Source of the DNA: an uncultured bacterium | GTDB lineage: Bacteria; Krumholzibacteriota; Krumholzibacteriia; LZORAL124-64-63 | DNA: 64,000 nucleotides | NCBI GenBank assembly: GCA_903912525.1 | Contig: CAIWHK010000040.1 | Location: forward strand, 62,001-126,000 | Direction of reading: 5' to 3' | Shown here: positions 51,399 through 60,244 of the stretch, piece by piece | Layout of the letters: each line of letters begins with the position of its first letter | Position numbering within the stretch: position 1 is the first letter of the stretch | Notes under the pieces: generated by a model | Told to the model about the DNA's origin: nothing | The model's input: only the letters and a program-made list of their open reading frames with translations | Databases searched by the model: none | Made by a program: the position numbers and the translations under genes

Positions 51399-54300
51399 CT
51401 ACCGCGCGACGCGCTCCCGCCGCTCCTCGACCCACCCGTACAGCACCGGCAGCACCACCAGCGTCAGCAGCGTGCTGGTCACCAGGCCGCCCATGACCAC
51501 GACGGCCAGCGGCTTCTGGATATCCGCGCCCGAGCCGGTGGCGAACAGCATCGGCACGTGGCCGATGAAGCTGGTCAGCGCCGTCATCAGCAGCGGCCGG
51601 AAGCGCAGGTCGCAGCCGCGGGTGATGGTCTCGTTGATGCCGGCGCCTTCGTCGCTCAACTGGCGGAAGAACGCCACCAGCACGACGCCGTTCTGCACCG
51701 CCACGCCCAGCAGCACGATGAACGCGACGGCGGCGCTCACCGACAGCGGCATGCCGAACGCCACCACGGCGATCACGCCGCCCACCAGCGCGAACGGCAG
51801 GTTCAGCAGCACCAGGAAGGCGTGCCGGAACGAGCCCAGGGCCAGGTGCAGCAGGATCATGATCAGCAGCAGCGCGATGGGCACGACGATGCTCAACTGG
51901 TGCATCGCCCGCTGCTGGTTCTCGAACTGGCCGCCGTACTCGATGCGGTAGCCGGGGGGCAGGTCCTTGCCGAGCGGGCCCACGGCCGCGCGCACATCGT
52001 TGACGAAGCCGCCCAGGTCGCGCCCGCGCACGTTGGCCTCGACCACCACGCGGCGCATGCCGTTCTCGCGCGTGACCTGCGCGGGGGCCTCGACCAGCTT
52101 GAACGTGGCCAGTTGGCCCAGGGGCACGCGCTCACCGCCGGGGGCCGGCACCAGCAGGCGTTCCAGCTCGGCGACGTCGCGTCGCGCCGCCTCGGGGAAG
52201 CGCACGACGACAGCCACACGCCGGTCCTCCTCGATCAACGTGGTGGCCAGGCGGCCGGCGGCGGCCGTCTCGATGGTCTCGTTGATCAGCCCCACGTCGA
52301 TGCCGTGCCGCGCGGCGGCCTCGCGGTCGATCACTGCGTCCAACTGCGACATGCCCGCCACCTGCTCGACCTTGATGTCCTCGGCGCCGGGGATGCCGCC
52401 CATCGCCGCGGCGGCGCGGTCGGCCACTTCCTTCAGTTGGTCGAGGTCGGGCCCGAAGATCTTCACGGCCAGGTCGCTCTTGACGCCCGAGATGAGCTCG
52501 TTCACGCGCAGCGCGATGGGCTGCGAGAACGAGTAGCGCAGGCCCGGCACCTGCGCGAGGTCGGCGGCGATGGCCTCGACCAGGTCGGCCTTGTCGCGCC
52601 CGCGCGCGAAGGCGCCGCGCGGCTTGAGCATCACGAACAGGTCGGTCTGCTCGGGGCCCATCGGGTCCTCGCTGATCTCGGCGCGCCCGGTCTTGCTGAC
52701 CACCGTTTCCACCTCGGGGAAGGCCAGCAGGCGCTTTTCGAGGAACTCGGCCGTGCGCACCGAGCCCTCCAGCGAGGCGTTCGGCAAGCGCACGACGTTG
52801 ATCGCGAGCGAGCCTTCGTCCAGCGGCGGCATGAATTCGGTGCCCAGCATCGGCAGCAGGGCCAGGCTGCCGGCCAGTACGGCGCCGGCCGTGACGAGCG
52901 TGGTCCCGCGGCGCCGCATCGCGCCCTGCAGCAGCCGCAGGTAGCCCTGGTGGAACCGGCGCACGAAGGCGAACTCGCGTTCGGGTGCGGGCCGCAGCAG
53001 CAGGTCCGACAGCGCCGGCACCACGGTCAGGGCTACGCCCAGGCTGACCAGCAGCGCGATCAGCATCGTCATCGCCAGCGGCGCGAACATGCGCCCCTCG
53101 ATGCCCTGCAGCGTGAACAGGGGCACCAGGGTGATCGCGATGATCAGCACCGAGAACGCCACCGGCTTGGCCACCTCGACCACGGCGCGCGCCACGACGT
53201 CGCGCGCGGCCTCGCCCGGCCGCGCGTGCGCCAGGTGGCGTCGTACGTTCTCCACCACCACGATCGAGGCGTCGACGACCATGCCCACCGAGAAGGCGAG
53301 GCCGCCCAGGCTCATCAGGTTGGCCGTCAGCCCGACCCGGCCCATCACGATGAAGGTGATGAGGTAGGTCAACGGCAGCGAGAAGACGACGATCAGCGCG
53401 GTGCGCAGCTCGGCCACGAACAGGAACAGGATGAGCACGACCAGCAGGCCGCCCTCGAGCAGCGCATGGATCACGGTGTCGAGGCAAGCCTCGATCAGCG
53501 AGGTGCGGTCGTAGAACACGTTCAGGCGGGCGCCCGCCGGCAACGTCGGCCCCAGTTCGGCCACGGCCTTCTTGACGCGCTCGACCACGTCGCGCGAGTT
53601 CTCGCCCTTCAGCATGATCACCATACCGGCGACGACCTCGCCCTTGCCGTCGCGCGTGACCGCGCCCTGGCGCGGCTCGGCGCCCACGACGACGTCGGCC
53701 ACGTCGCGCAGGTAGACCGGCGCGCCGTCCTTCGCCGCCAGCACCACGCGCTCGAGGTCGGGGATGTCGCGCAGAAGCCCGACGCCGCGCAGGTAGACCT
53801 GCTCCCAGCCGCGCACGATGACGCCGCCGGCGGCGTTGGCGTTGCTGCGCTCGATGGCCTCGACGACGTCGCCCGACGTCAGTCCGTAGGCCAGCAGGCG
53901 GTCGGGGTCGACCAGCACCTGGTACTGCTTCACCCGGCCGCCGAAGCTGTTGACCTCGTTCACGCCGGCGATCGGCTTGAGCAGCGGCGCCACCAGCCAG
54001 TCCTGGATGGTGCGCAGGTCCATCGGGCTCATGCCCTCGCCCTCGAGCGTGTACTGGAAGATCTCGCCCAGGCCCGTGCTGATGGGGCCCAGTTCGGCGT
54101 CGGTGCCGGGCGGCAGCTGCTCGCGCGCGGCCGCCAGGCGTTCGAACACCACCTGCCGCGTCCAGTAGGTGTCGGCGCCGTCCTCGAAGGTGATGACCAC
54201 CTGCGAAAGGCCGGCCTTCGACAGCGAGCGCACGCCCGTCACGCGCGGCAGCCCGCGCATCGCCAGCTCGATCGGGTAGCTGACGCGCTGTTCGACATCG

Positions 54301-54470
54301 ACCGCCGCCAGGCCGGGCGATTGCGAGAGGATCATCACCTGCGTGCCGGTCACGTCCGGGAACGCGTCGATGGGCAGGCGCACCCAGGCAGCCACGCCGA
54401 CGGCGAGCACCACCGCGGTGGCGGCCAGCACCAGCACGCGGTTGCGCAGGAACCAGGTCAGGCTTCGCAT
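51399..54470 (-). CDS. CusA/CzcA-family heavy-metal RND efflux pump
   Basis: A 1023-residue inner-membrane antiporter with 12 helices and two large periplasmic loops. 'AFSVGMVVDASIVVVENVRRHL' is the HME-RND proton-relay region. 'FPDVTGTQVMILSQSPGLAAVDVEQRVSYPIE' is the typical start of the first loop. The metal cannot be decided: the helix-4 residues resemble monovalent Cu/Ag (DAxxVxVEN) as much as Zn/Co/Ni types. It works with the adaptor and outer-membrane channel encoded upstream, and lies last in the operon. Confidence 0.95.
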   Translation of the reverse strand: MRSLTWFLRNRVLVLAATAVVLAVGVAAWVRLPIDAFPDVTGTQVMILSQSPGLAAVDVEQRVSYPIELAMRGLPRVTGVRSLSKAGLSQVVITFEDGADTYWTRQVVFERLAAAREQLPPGTDAELGPISTGLGEIFQYTLEGEGMSPMDLRTIQDWLVAPLLKPIAGVNEVNSFGGRVKQYQVLVDPDRLLAYGLTSGDVVEAIERSNANAAGGVIVRGWEQVYLRGVGLLRDIPDLERVVLAAKDGAPVYLRDVADVVVGAEPRQGAVTRDGKGEVVAGMVIMLKGENSRDVVERVKKAVAELGPTLPAGARLNVFYDRTSLIEACLDTVIHALLEGGLLVVLILFLFVAELRTALIVVFSLPLTYLITFIVMGRVGLTANLMSLGGLAFSVGMVVDASIVVVENVRRHLAHARPGEAARDVVARAVVEVAKPVAFSVLIIAITLVPLFTLQGIEGRMFAPLAMTMLIALLVSLGVALTVVPALSDLLLRPAPEREFAFVRRFHQGYLRLLQGAMRRRGTTLVTAGAVLAGSLALLPMLGTEFMPPLDEGSLAINVVRLPNASLEGSVRTAEFLEKRLLAFPEVETVVSKTGRAEISEDPMGPEQTDLFVMLKPRGAFARGRDKADLVEAIAADLAQVPGLRYSFSQPIALRVNELISGVKSDLAVKIFGPDLDQLKEVADRAAAAMGGIPGAEDIKVEQVAGMSQLDAVIDREAAARHGIDVGLINETIETAAAGRLATTLIEEDRRVAVVVRFPEAARRDVAELERLLVPAPGGERVPLGQLATFKLVEAPAQVTRENGMRRVVVEANVRGRDLGGFVNDVRAAVGPLGKDLPPGYRIEYGGQFENQQRAMHQLSIVVPIALLLIMILLHLALGSFRHAFLVLLNLPFALVGGVIAVVAFGMPLSVSAAVAFIVLLGVAVQNGVVLVAFFRQLSDEGAGINETITRGCDLRFRPLLMTALTSFIGHVPMLFATGSGADIQKPLAVVVMGGLVTSTLLTLVVLPVLYGWVEERRERVAR

Positions 54471-54481
54471 GTCAGTTCCCT

Positions 54482-55804
54482 TCAGTCCGCGCAGCCGGCG
54501 CCCATTTTCGAGCGCAGCACGTCCGATTTCAAAAGGAAGGCGCCCTCGGCGACGATGGTCTCGTCCCCGGTCAGCCCGCCCGTGATCTCCACGCGGTCGC
54601 CCCAGGCGCGCCCGGTCGTCACCGGCCGGCGCACGTAGAACGCGTCGTGGTGGTGCAGGAACACGAACGAGCGGCCTTCGTCCTCGAGCACGGCGTCGCG
54701 CGGCAGCACCAGCGCATTCTCGTCGCCCGGCAGCAGGACGTGCACGGTGGCGAACATGCCGGCCAGCAGGCGGCCGTCGGGGTTGGGCACGCTCACGCGC
54801 AGCTTCACCGTGCGCGACGTCTCGTCGATCGAGGGGCTGATGAAGTCGACCGTGCCGGCGAACGTCTGCCCGGGCCAGGCGCGGACCAGCACCTCGGCCG
54901 GCAGCGGCGCCGGCAGCAGCTTGGCCAGGTCGCGCTCGTAGAGATCGGCCCAGACCCAGACCGTGGCGATGTCGCCGACAGTGGCCATCACTTCTTCCGT
55001 GTGGGCCGGTTCGCCACCGACCGCGTGCAGCGACAGCACGGTGCCGTCCACCGAGGCGCGCAGGCGCAGCACGCCGTTGGCGCCGTCGCGGTCGCCGAGG
55101 CCCAGCCGCGTCGCCCGCGCCCGCGCCTCTTCCAGCCGGATGCGCGCCGACTCCAGCTCCTGGGTCGCCAGGTCCATGTCCTTCGTCGCGTTGATGCCCT
55201 GCTCGCGCAGGGATCCTGCGCGCGTGTGCGCCTGCTCGGCGACGGCCAGCCGGGCCTGCGCCTCGCGCAGCGCGGCCGCGGCCTCAGAGGCGTCGCCGCT
55301 GTCGATCTCGACCAGCACGTCGCCGCGGCGCACGCGGTCGCCGACGGCCACCAGCACCCGGCGCACGAGGCCCTCGGCCGGCGGCGACAGGTGCGCCACG
55401 CGCCGTTCGTCGAACCGCACCTCGCCCGTCAGCGCCAGCGGCACGCGCACCGGCTCGCGCATCGGCTGGGCCGTGTGCAGCAGGCCGCCGGTGAACAGGT
55501 CCGCGGCCGCCTTCGTCACACCGACTTCGTAGCGGCACTCGTCGCAGGCGAACGTCTTCATGTCGTGCTCGCACGAGGCCTCGAACAGCGCCGCCACGGG
55601 CTGGTCGAGGTCGGACGCCTCTGCCTCGCCATGCTCTTCGTGAGGGTCGGCGGCGACCACCGGCGGGCAGCAGTCGTCGACCACCGCCGCGGTCGTGTCG
55701 GCGGCGGCAGCGGCCGGTACCTTGTCGGCCTTCACCGGCCCGCGATCGCAACCGGCGGCCAGCAGCAGGGCCGCCAGCAACAGCATGATGGTGTTCCTGC
55801 TCAT
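54482..55804 (-). CDS. efflux RND periplasmic adaptor, CusB/CzcB-like lipoprotein
   Basis: A 440-residue adaptor with signal peptide and lipobox 'LAAGC' (Cys19). An N-terminal metal-binding zone follows, with 'DDCCPP', 'HEEHGE' and 'CEHDMKTFACDECRYEVGV' (about 40-95), as in CzcB-type proteins. Then come the barrel-sandwich hybrid and hairpin ('PPAEGLVRRVLVAVGDRVRRGDVLVEIDSGDASEAAAALREAQ'). The C-terminus has the membrane-proximal part. It starts by overlap (ATGA) with the channel gene and links CusA to it. Confidence 0.94.
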   Translation of the reverse strand: MSRNTIMLLLAALLLAAGCDRGPVKADKVPAAAAADTTAAVVDDCCPPVVAADPHEEHGEAEASDLDQPVAALFEASCEHDMKTFACDECRYEVGVTKAAADLFTGGLLHTAQPMREPVRVPLALTGEVRFDERRVAHLSPPAEGLVRRVLVAVGDRVRRGDVLVEIDSGDASEAAAALREAQARLAVAEQAHTRAGSLREQGINATKDMDLATQELESARIRLEEARARATRLGLGDRDGANGVLRLRASVDGTVLSLHAVGGEPAHTEEVMATVGDIATVWVWADLYERDLAKLLPAPLPAEVLVRAWPGQTFAGTVDFISPSIDETSRTVKLRVSVPNPDGRLLAGMFATVHVLLPGDENALVLPRDAVLEDEGRSFVFLHHHDAFYVRRPVTTGRAWGDRVEITGGLTGDETIVAEGAFLLKSDVLRSKMGAGCAD

Positions 55805-57012
55805 CGTCCGTCCCCTTCGTGCAGCGGCGGCAGCGCCGCCAGGTACGCGACGTCAAGCGCAGCCAGAGCCGCCGACAGCCGCAGGTCGTTCAGTTCGCGA
55901 CGGGCCTCGAGCTGTTCGCGTTGCGCGAGCAGGGCCTCGTCCAGCGTGATCTCGCCCAGTCGGTACGCGCTCTCGGCCAAGCGGACGCTCGCGTCCAGCG
56001 CGGCGGCCACCGCCTCGCCGTTGGCTTCGACGGCCGCCCGCAGTTCGTCCTGCCGGTGCCAGGCCGCGGTGACCGCGCTCAGGCGCGCGCGCCGCGTCGC
56101 GGTGAAGGTGTCGTCGGCCAGACGCGCCGCAGCGGCCGCCTGCCGGCGCTCGCCCTGGCCGCGCGCGAACAGGGGCACCGTCACGGTCAGGCCCATCTGC
56201 TTCAGGTCCGTGTCTTCCTCGCGCCCGCCGCCGCCGAACACGCCCAGCTCGGGCCAGGCCAGCGCGCCGGCTTCGCCGCGACGCTTGGCGGCGGCCGCCG
56301 CGGCCGCCGCGAGCGCCCGGAGCGCCGGCTGGGTCAGCGCGGCTTCGCGCACGTCGGCCAGCGCCGGCGGCGCGGGCCAGTCCAGGTCGCCGGCCACCTG
56401 CGGCAGCTCGGCCTCGTCCCACTGCAGCAGCGCCGCCAGTTCGGCCAGGGCGTCCAGTTCCGCGGCGCGATCGCCGGCGAACCCGGCCCGCGCGCGCGCC
56501 AGCGCCACGGTGGCCAGGGCGACATCGAGCGCCCCGGTTTCACCGGCCGCTTCGCGCGCGGTGGCGGCGGCGTGCAGCCGCTCCTGCACGGTGACGCCTT
56601 CGGTGGCCAGCAGGCGCTGCTGCCCCGCGTGCGTCGCGGTGAGCCAGGCCCGAGCGGCCTCGGCCGCAGCCTGCGCCCCGGCGTCCAGGCGTTCCCAGCC
56701 GGCGGCTTCGCGATCGGCGCGCGCGGCGCCGATGCGCGGCCCGCGCCCGGCCAGGTCCAGCTTCTGGTCGACGCGCCAGGCGCGGTCGGTCGTCGCCCGC
56801 CGCACCTGTTCCAGTTCCACTTCGGGGTTGTGGGCCCAGGAACGGGCGGTCGCCAGCGCGCCGTCGGCCTCGTCCAGGCGCGCGCGCGCGGCCAGCACCT
56901 GCGGCGAGCGCTCGCGGGCCAGGCGCAACACGGCGTCGCGGTCGAGCGGTTCGGCGCCGGCGGCGCCGGCAGCCAGCACGGCGGCCACCACCAGGGTGAG
57001 CAGGGACTTCAT
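55801..57012 (-). CDS. TolC-family outer-membrane efflux channel, CzcC-like
   Basis: A 403-residue protein with a signal peptide (about 1-20) and long coiled coils rich in Ala, Glu and Arg, the OEP pattern: 'DAVLRLARERSPQVLAARARLDEADGALATARSWAHNPEVELEQ' and 'LGEITLDEALLAQREQLEARRELNDLRLS'. It forms the exit duct of the tripartite pump. GGAGGAAAC precedes the ATG at 57012. Confidence 0.92.
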   Translation of the reverse strand: MKSLLTLVVAAVLAAGAAGAEPLDRDAVLRLARERSPQVLAARARLDEADGALATARSWAHNPEVELEQVRRATTDRAWRVDQKLDLAGRGPRIGAARADREAAGWERLDAGAQAAAEAARAWLTATHAGQQRLLATEGVTVQERLHAAATAREAAGETGALDVALATVALARARAGFAGDRAAELDALAELAALLQWDEAELPQVAGDLDWPAPPALADVREAALTQPALRALAAAAAAAAKRRGEAGALAWPELGVFGGGGREEDTDLKQMGLTVTVPLFARGQGERRQAAAAARLADDTFTATRRARLSAVTAAWHRQDELRAAVEANGEAVAAALDASVRLAESAYRLGEITLDEALLAQREQLEARRELNDLRLSAALAALDVAYLAALPPLHEGDGR

Positions 57013-57091
57013 CGATGTTTCCTCCACGGCACAACGGGACGCAGGCCGGCTCACCGTGAGCCGGCGTGGCAAGGCGAGCAGTGGTGGAGGG

Positions 57092-57430
57092 TCAATTCCT
57101 GAGGATGGTCGAGCGCGCGGGCGCAGAGGGGGGCGCCAGGGAGGGGAGCGAGTCCAGGCTGAACGTCTCGACGCTCGCCGGCGCCAGCTCCGGCAGGACA
57201 GGCAGCAGTGCCGGTGCCGGTGTGGGGGAGGCGACCGACACCAGCATCGGGCTGGCCTCGGCCGTGGCGGTCAGGGTGCAGTACCCGCATTCCACGGGAG
57301 TGGGCGCCACCGGATCGCAGGGCTTCTCGCAGCAAACCGGGTCACAATGGCCCAGATCGATGGCCAGGGCGTTGGCCCCGATCACCAGGCAGCCCAGCAG
57401 GGCCAGGAGGATGCGGATGCGCGTATTCAT
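57092..57430 (-). CDS. Cys-rich exported protein leading the metal efflux operon
   Basis: A 112-residue protein: signal peptide ('RIRILLALLGCLVIGANALA'), then a short segment with 'HCDPVCCEKPCDP' and 'ECGYCTL', followed by a Pro/Ala/Ser-rich tail. The six clustered Cys and a His could bind soft or borderline metals. It lies 79 bp upstream of the channel gene on the same strand, so it may sense, buffer or deliver the pump's metal. No family recognised. The start has only a weak ribosome binding site. Confidence 0.72.
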   Translation of the reverse strand: MNTRIRILLALLGCLVIGANALAIDLGHCDPVCCEKPCDPVAPTPVECGYCTLTATAEASPMLVSVASPTPAPALLPVLPELAPASVETFSLDSLPSLAPPSAPARSTILRN

Positions 57431-57475
57431 GTCCGCCAAGGTTAAGACGTTGATGGCTCGGGGGCAACCGCCACC

Positions 57476-58567
57476 CTACCCTGCCGCCTCGACTTCATTA
57501 TACACCGTATCGCGCAGCACCGGACGTAAACCTGCCGCCCGGATGAACGCGCGGATGTCCTCGACGGTCATCCCCTTGCCCGCGGCGCCGCCGGCGGCCA
57601 GGGTCACGCGCTCGTCGATGACCGTGCCGTCCAGGTCGTTCGCCCCGAACCGGAGGGCCACCTGAGCGATCTCGCGCCCGAGCATCACCCAGTAGGCCTT
57701 CACGTGCGGGATGTTGTCGAGCATCAGCCGGCTGATGGCCACGACCTTCAGCTTGGTCGTCAGGTCGGGCCCCGGCAGGTGCGCGAACTTCGTGTCCTTG
57801 GGATGGAAGGCCAAGGGGATGAAACACTGGAAGCCGCCGGTGAGTTCCTGCTGGGCGCGCAGCCGCACCAGGTGGTCGACCCAGTGGCGCGGCTCTTCGA
57901 TGTGTCCGAACAACATCGTGCAGTTCGACTTCAACCCGAGCTGGTGGACGATGCCCGCCACCTCGAGCCAGCGCTCCGAACTCATCTTCTTCGAGGCGAT
58001 CTGCTCGCGGATCTCCGGATGGAAGATCTCCGCGCCGCCGCCCGGGCAGCTGTCCAGCCCGGCCGCCCGCAAAATCTCGATCGTCTCGGGCACCGACTTC
58101 TTCGCCAGCTTGGCCAGGAAGTCGATCTCGACCATCGTGAACGCCTTCAGGTGCACCGAGGGGAACGCCGTCTTCAGCGCGCGCAGGATCTCGACGTACA
58201 CCTCGAACTTCCACCGCGGATGCAGCCCGCCGACGATGTGGAACTCCGACACGTCCGGCGACCAGTCCCTGCGGGCCATCTCGACGCACTGCTCGGGCGA
58301 GTACGACCACGTGCCCGGCGCGTTGGGGTCATCCGCATACGCGCACAGCTCGCAGCCCACGTAGCACACGTTGGTCGGGTTGATGTGCCGGTTGACGTTG
58401 TAGTACACCGCGTCGCCGTGCATCCGCTCGCGCACATGGTGCGCCAGCATCCCGAGCGCGGGCAGGTCGTCGCTCGCGGCCAGGCGCAGGCCGTCCTGTT
58501 CGGACAGGCGCTCGCCGGCCTCGACCTTCAGGGCGATGTCGTGCAGGGGATGTCGGGTCGACAGCAT
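57476..58567 (-). CDS. mqnE: aminofutalosine synthase MqnE
   Basis: A 363-residue radical SAM enzyme. The cluster motif is Cys68-x3-Cys72-x2-Cys75 ('CYVGCELCAY'). Other landmarks are 'FHIVGGLHPRWKFEVYVEIL', 'GLDSCPGGGAEIFHPEIREQI' and 'LKSNCTMLFGHIEEPRHWVDHL'. MqnE joins a chorismate-derived enolpyruvyl compound to adenosine-derived fragments in the futalosine route to menaquinone. The related CofH and MqnC differ in these positions. ATG 58567 is the start with the best fit to family length. Other mqn genes are not in this window. Confidence 0.94.
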   Translation of the reverse strand: MLSTRHPLHDIALKVEAGERLSEQDGLRLAASDDLPALGMLAHHVRERMHGDAVYYNVNRHINPTNVCYVGCELCAYADDPNAPGTWSYSPEQCVEMARRDWSPDVSEFHIVGGLHPRWKFEVYVEILRALKTAFPSVHLKAFTMVEIDFLAKLAKKSVPETIEILRAAGLDSCPGGGAEIFHPEIREQIASKKMSSERWLEVAGIVHQLGLKSNCTMLFGHIEEPRHWVDHLVRLRAQQELTGGFQCFIPLAFHPKDTKFAHLPGPDLTTKLKVVAISRLMLDNIPHVKAYWVMLGREIAQVALRFGANDLDGTVIDERVTLAAGGAAGKGMTVEDIRAFIRAAGLRPVLRDTVYNEVEAAG

Positions 58568-58658
58568 GGGCACCACCAACGAAAAAGGGGGTCTGTGCAC
58601 TGTGGCTCCAGACCCCCAAAACTAGGGGCAAAACGCCGCGCCGCCAGTGCGGGCCGGC

Positions 58659-59033
58659 CTAATCGTCCGCCTTGGCCGCCAACCGCAGCGTCGGGTGCAA
58701 ACTGACGTCGAACACGCGGTGCTTGCCGTCGCGCACCAGGCGGATGCGCTCGACGCTCGCCCGGACGCCGGCCAGCGCCACCGTGATCTCGAAGTTCTTG
58801 TAGCGGAACCCGAAGTTGCGCAGCTTCTGCATGGCCGAGATCAACTTGCGCTCGGCTTCGGGCATCTGCTTGCGCCCCAGGAGGTCGTAGCCCTCGCAGG
58901 TCTCGAGCAGGCCCATCCAGAACAACTCGTCCCGGCCCTGGGCGTCGGCCAACCCCTCGGCGGCCAGCTTGGCGGCCTGCGCGAAGTTGCGGTTGTTGAA
59001 GGCGCCGATGGTCCTGTTCAGGATGTCGTTCAT
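58659..59033 (-). CDS. DUF309-like helical hypothetical protein
   Basis: A 124-residue helical protein: 'NRTIGAFNNRNFAQAAKLAAEGLADAQGRDELFWMGLLETCEGYDLLGRKQMPEAERKLISAMQKLRNFGFRYKNFEI'. The placement of the 'FxQAAKLAxE...ELFWMGLLE...L' helices resembles DUF309, a family of unknown function, though not its full consensus. GGAGGGG precedes the ATG. It lies 38 bp downstream of peptide deformylase on the same strand. Confidence 0.72.
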   Translation of the reverse strand: MNDILNRTIGAFNNRNFAQAAKLAAEGLADAQGRDELFWMGLLETCEGYDLLGRKQMPEAERKLISAMQKLRNFGFRYKNFEITVALAGVRASVERIRLVRDGKHRVFDVSLHPTLRLAAKADD

Positions 59034-59071
59034 GCCGATTCCCCTCCTGGAGCGGAGGGTCGGCCCTCCGT

Positions 59072-59614
59072 CTATTCTTCTTCTTCTTCGTCCTCGAGAT
59101 CGAGGTATCGGTTCGCTTCCTCTTCGAACGCGAACCGGGTGCGATCCTCGATGCGGTCGACGTACAGCACGCCGTCCAGGTGGTCGCACTCGTGCTGCAT
59201 GACGACTGCCGGGAAGCCATCCAGGTCGAAGTCGACCTGCTTGCCGGTCTCGTCATAGGCCCTGACGTTCACCCGGTCCGGCCGCTCGACCCAGCCGCGC
59301 AGACCCGGCACCGACAGGCAGCCCTCGTACATCCCGAACGGTTCAGCGCCCGGGCGCACCGTGATCTCCGGGTTGATCAGCACCCGGAACTTCGGCCGTC
59401 CCTGGCGGTCGGTCTCGCCGCCGGCGATCACCAGCTGGACCGGCTGGTGCACCTGCGGCGCGGCCAGGCCCACGCCCGCGTACTCGGCCATCGTCTCGTA
59501 CATGTCCCGGATCAGCCGCTGCACTTCCGGCCCCTGGATCATCTCGGGGGCGATGGCGGTGCATTTCTGACGCAGGACCGGGTGCCCCATGCGGGCGACC
59601 TTGAGAATGGCCAT
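59072..59614 (-). CDS. def: peptide deformylase
   Basis: A 180-residue metalloenzyme with all three motifs: 'GVGLAAPQV' (residues 47-55), 'EGCLSVP' (Cys99) and 'HECDHLDG' (His141, Glu142, His145). It removes the formyl group from nascent proteins. The C-terminus has a Glu-rich tail (EDEEEEE). AGGAGG precedes the ATG. It leads a unit with the DUF309-like gene. The 327 bp upstream to arsR hold a repeat copy and the ars promoter. Confidence 0.97.
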   Translation of the reverse strand: MAILKVARMGHPVLRQKCTAIAPEMIQGPEVQRLIRDMYETMAEYAGVGLAAPQVHQPVQLVIAGGETDRQGRPKFRVLINPEITVRPGAEPFGMYEGCLSVPGLRGWVERPDRVNVRAYDETGKQVDFDLDGFPAVVMQHECDHLDGVLYVDRIEDRTRFAFEEEANRYLDLEDEEEEE

Positions 59615-59830
59615 GTCGACGAGCCTCCTGGCGAACCGGGTTGATGGGCGGGCTGTTGTTCGGCCCCACCATAAACCCCATTTGCCGGGCTGGCAAAACC
59701 GGGTTGCAAGACACGCGCCCCTGGGCGTCCTGCGCCCCAAGGGCCCCCAACGGGCCGCAATTGCCCCGGCGGGGGTTTTCGGGGCGGCAGTTCCGTCCCC
59801 GGACCCGGCACGAAGTGCCCGCGGCGGCAG

Positions 59831-59852
59831 GGACTTGCGCCGGCGCAAGTCC
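59831..59852. repeat. dispersed palindrome family, copy 13 (perfect)
   Basis: A perfect 22-bp palindrome with the core ACTTGCGCCGGCGCAAGT, in the gap between the divergent deformylase and arsR genes, about 60 bp upstream of the ars operator candidate. Confidence 0.9.
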
Positions 59853-59912
59853 GCCGGGCGCGCGAATTTTGTAAGATGTTGCCACGCAAGCGATTGTGTT
59901 TTGTGTGGTGTT

Positions 59913-59934
59913 TATGGCCAAGTCGCCATATACT
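59913..59934 (+). promoter_or_regulatory. ArsR operator and -10 of the ars operon
   Basis: TATGGC-N6-GCCATA (59913-59930) is a perfect inverted repeat of the size ArsR dimers bind. It overlaps a good -10 hexamer TATACT (59929-59934), only 7 nt before the ATG. Transcription would then start at or next to the ATG, giving a leaderless mRNA; no ribosome binding site is visible. The -35 is unclear. Confidence 0.6.
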
Positions 59935-59941
59935 TGTCCCC

Positions 59942-60244
59942 ATGACGACCCCGACCACCACCCCCGCGGCCTACCGCCGCCAGGCCCGCATCCTCAAGGC
60001 GCTGGCCAACGAGTCGCGCCTGCTCATCGTCGACCGGCTCGGCCGCGGCGAGTGCAGCGCCGGTGACCTCGTGCAGATGGTCGGCCTCGACCAGACCACC
60101 GTCTCGAAGCACCTGGCCGTCCTGCGCGCGAACGGCATCGTCGAGGATCGCCGCGAAGGCAACTCCGTCATCTACCGCCTGCTGACGCCCTGCGTGCTGA
60201 ACTTCCTCAGCTGTTCGCTGCAGGTCTTGCAGGAGCGGCGATGA
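59942..60244 (+). CDS. arsR: ArsR/SmtB metalloregulator
   Basis: A 100-residue winged-helix repressor: 'ILKALANESRLLIVDRLGRGECSAGDLVQMVGLDQTTVSKHLAVLRANGIVEDRREGNSVIYRL', ending with 'CVLNFLSCSLQVL'. Cys residues are at the HTH start ('GECSAG') and the C-terminal helix ('CVLNFLSC'), rather than the classical ELCVCDL box, so the metalloid site is of a variant type. It heads the arsenic operon and should repress it through the overlapping dyad. Possible leaderless start at ATG 59942. Confidence 0.92.
   Translation: MTTPTTTPAAYRRQARILKALANESRLLIVDRLGRGECSAGDLVQMVGLDQTTVSKHLAVLRANGIVEDRREGNSVIYRLLTPCVLNFLSCSLQVLQERR

Noticed and set aside
51558-54638. 1026-codon frame opposite the RND pump
   Set aside because: Antisense shadow rich in His/Gln/Arg; the minus strand encodes an unmistakable RND protein.
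54647-57445. Long plus-strand frames opposite the efflux operon
   Set aside because: They are shadows of the CusB- and CzcC-like genes, with low-complexity Arg/Ser/Ala translations.
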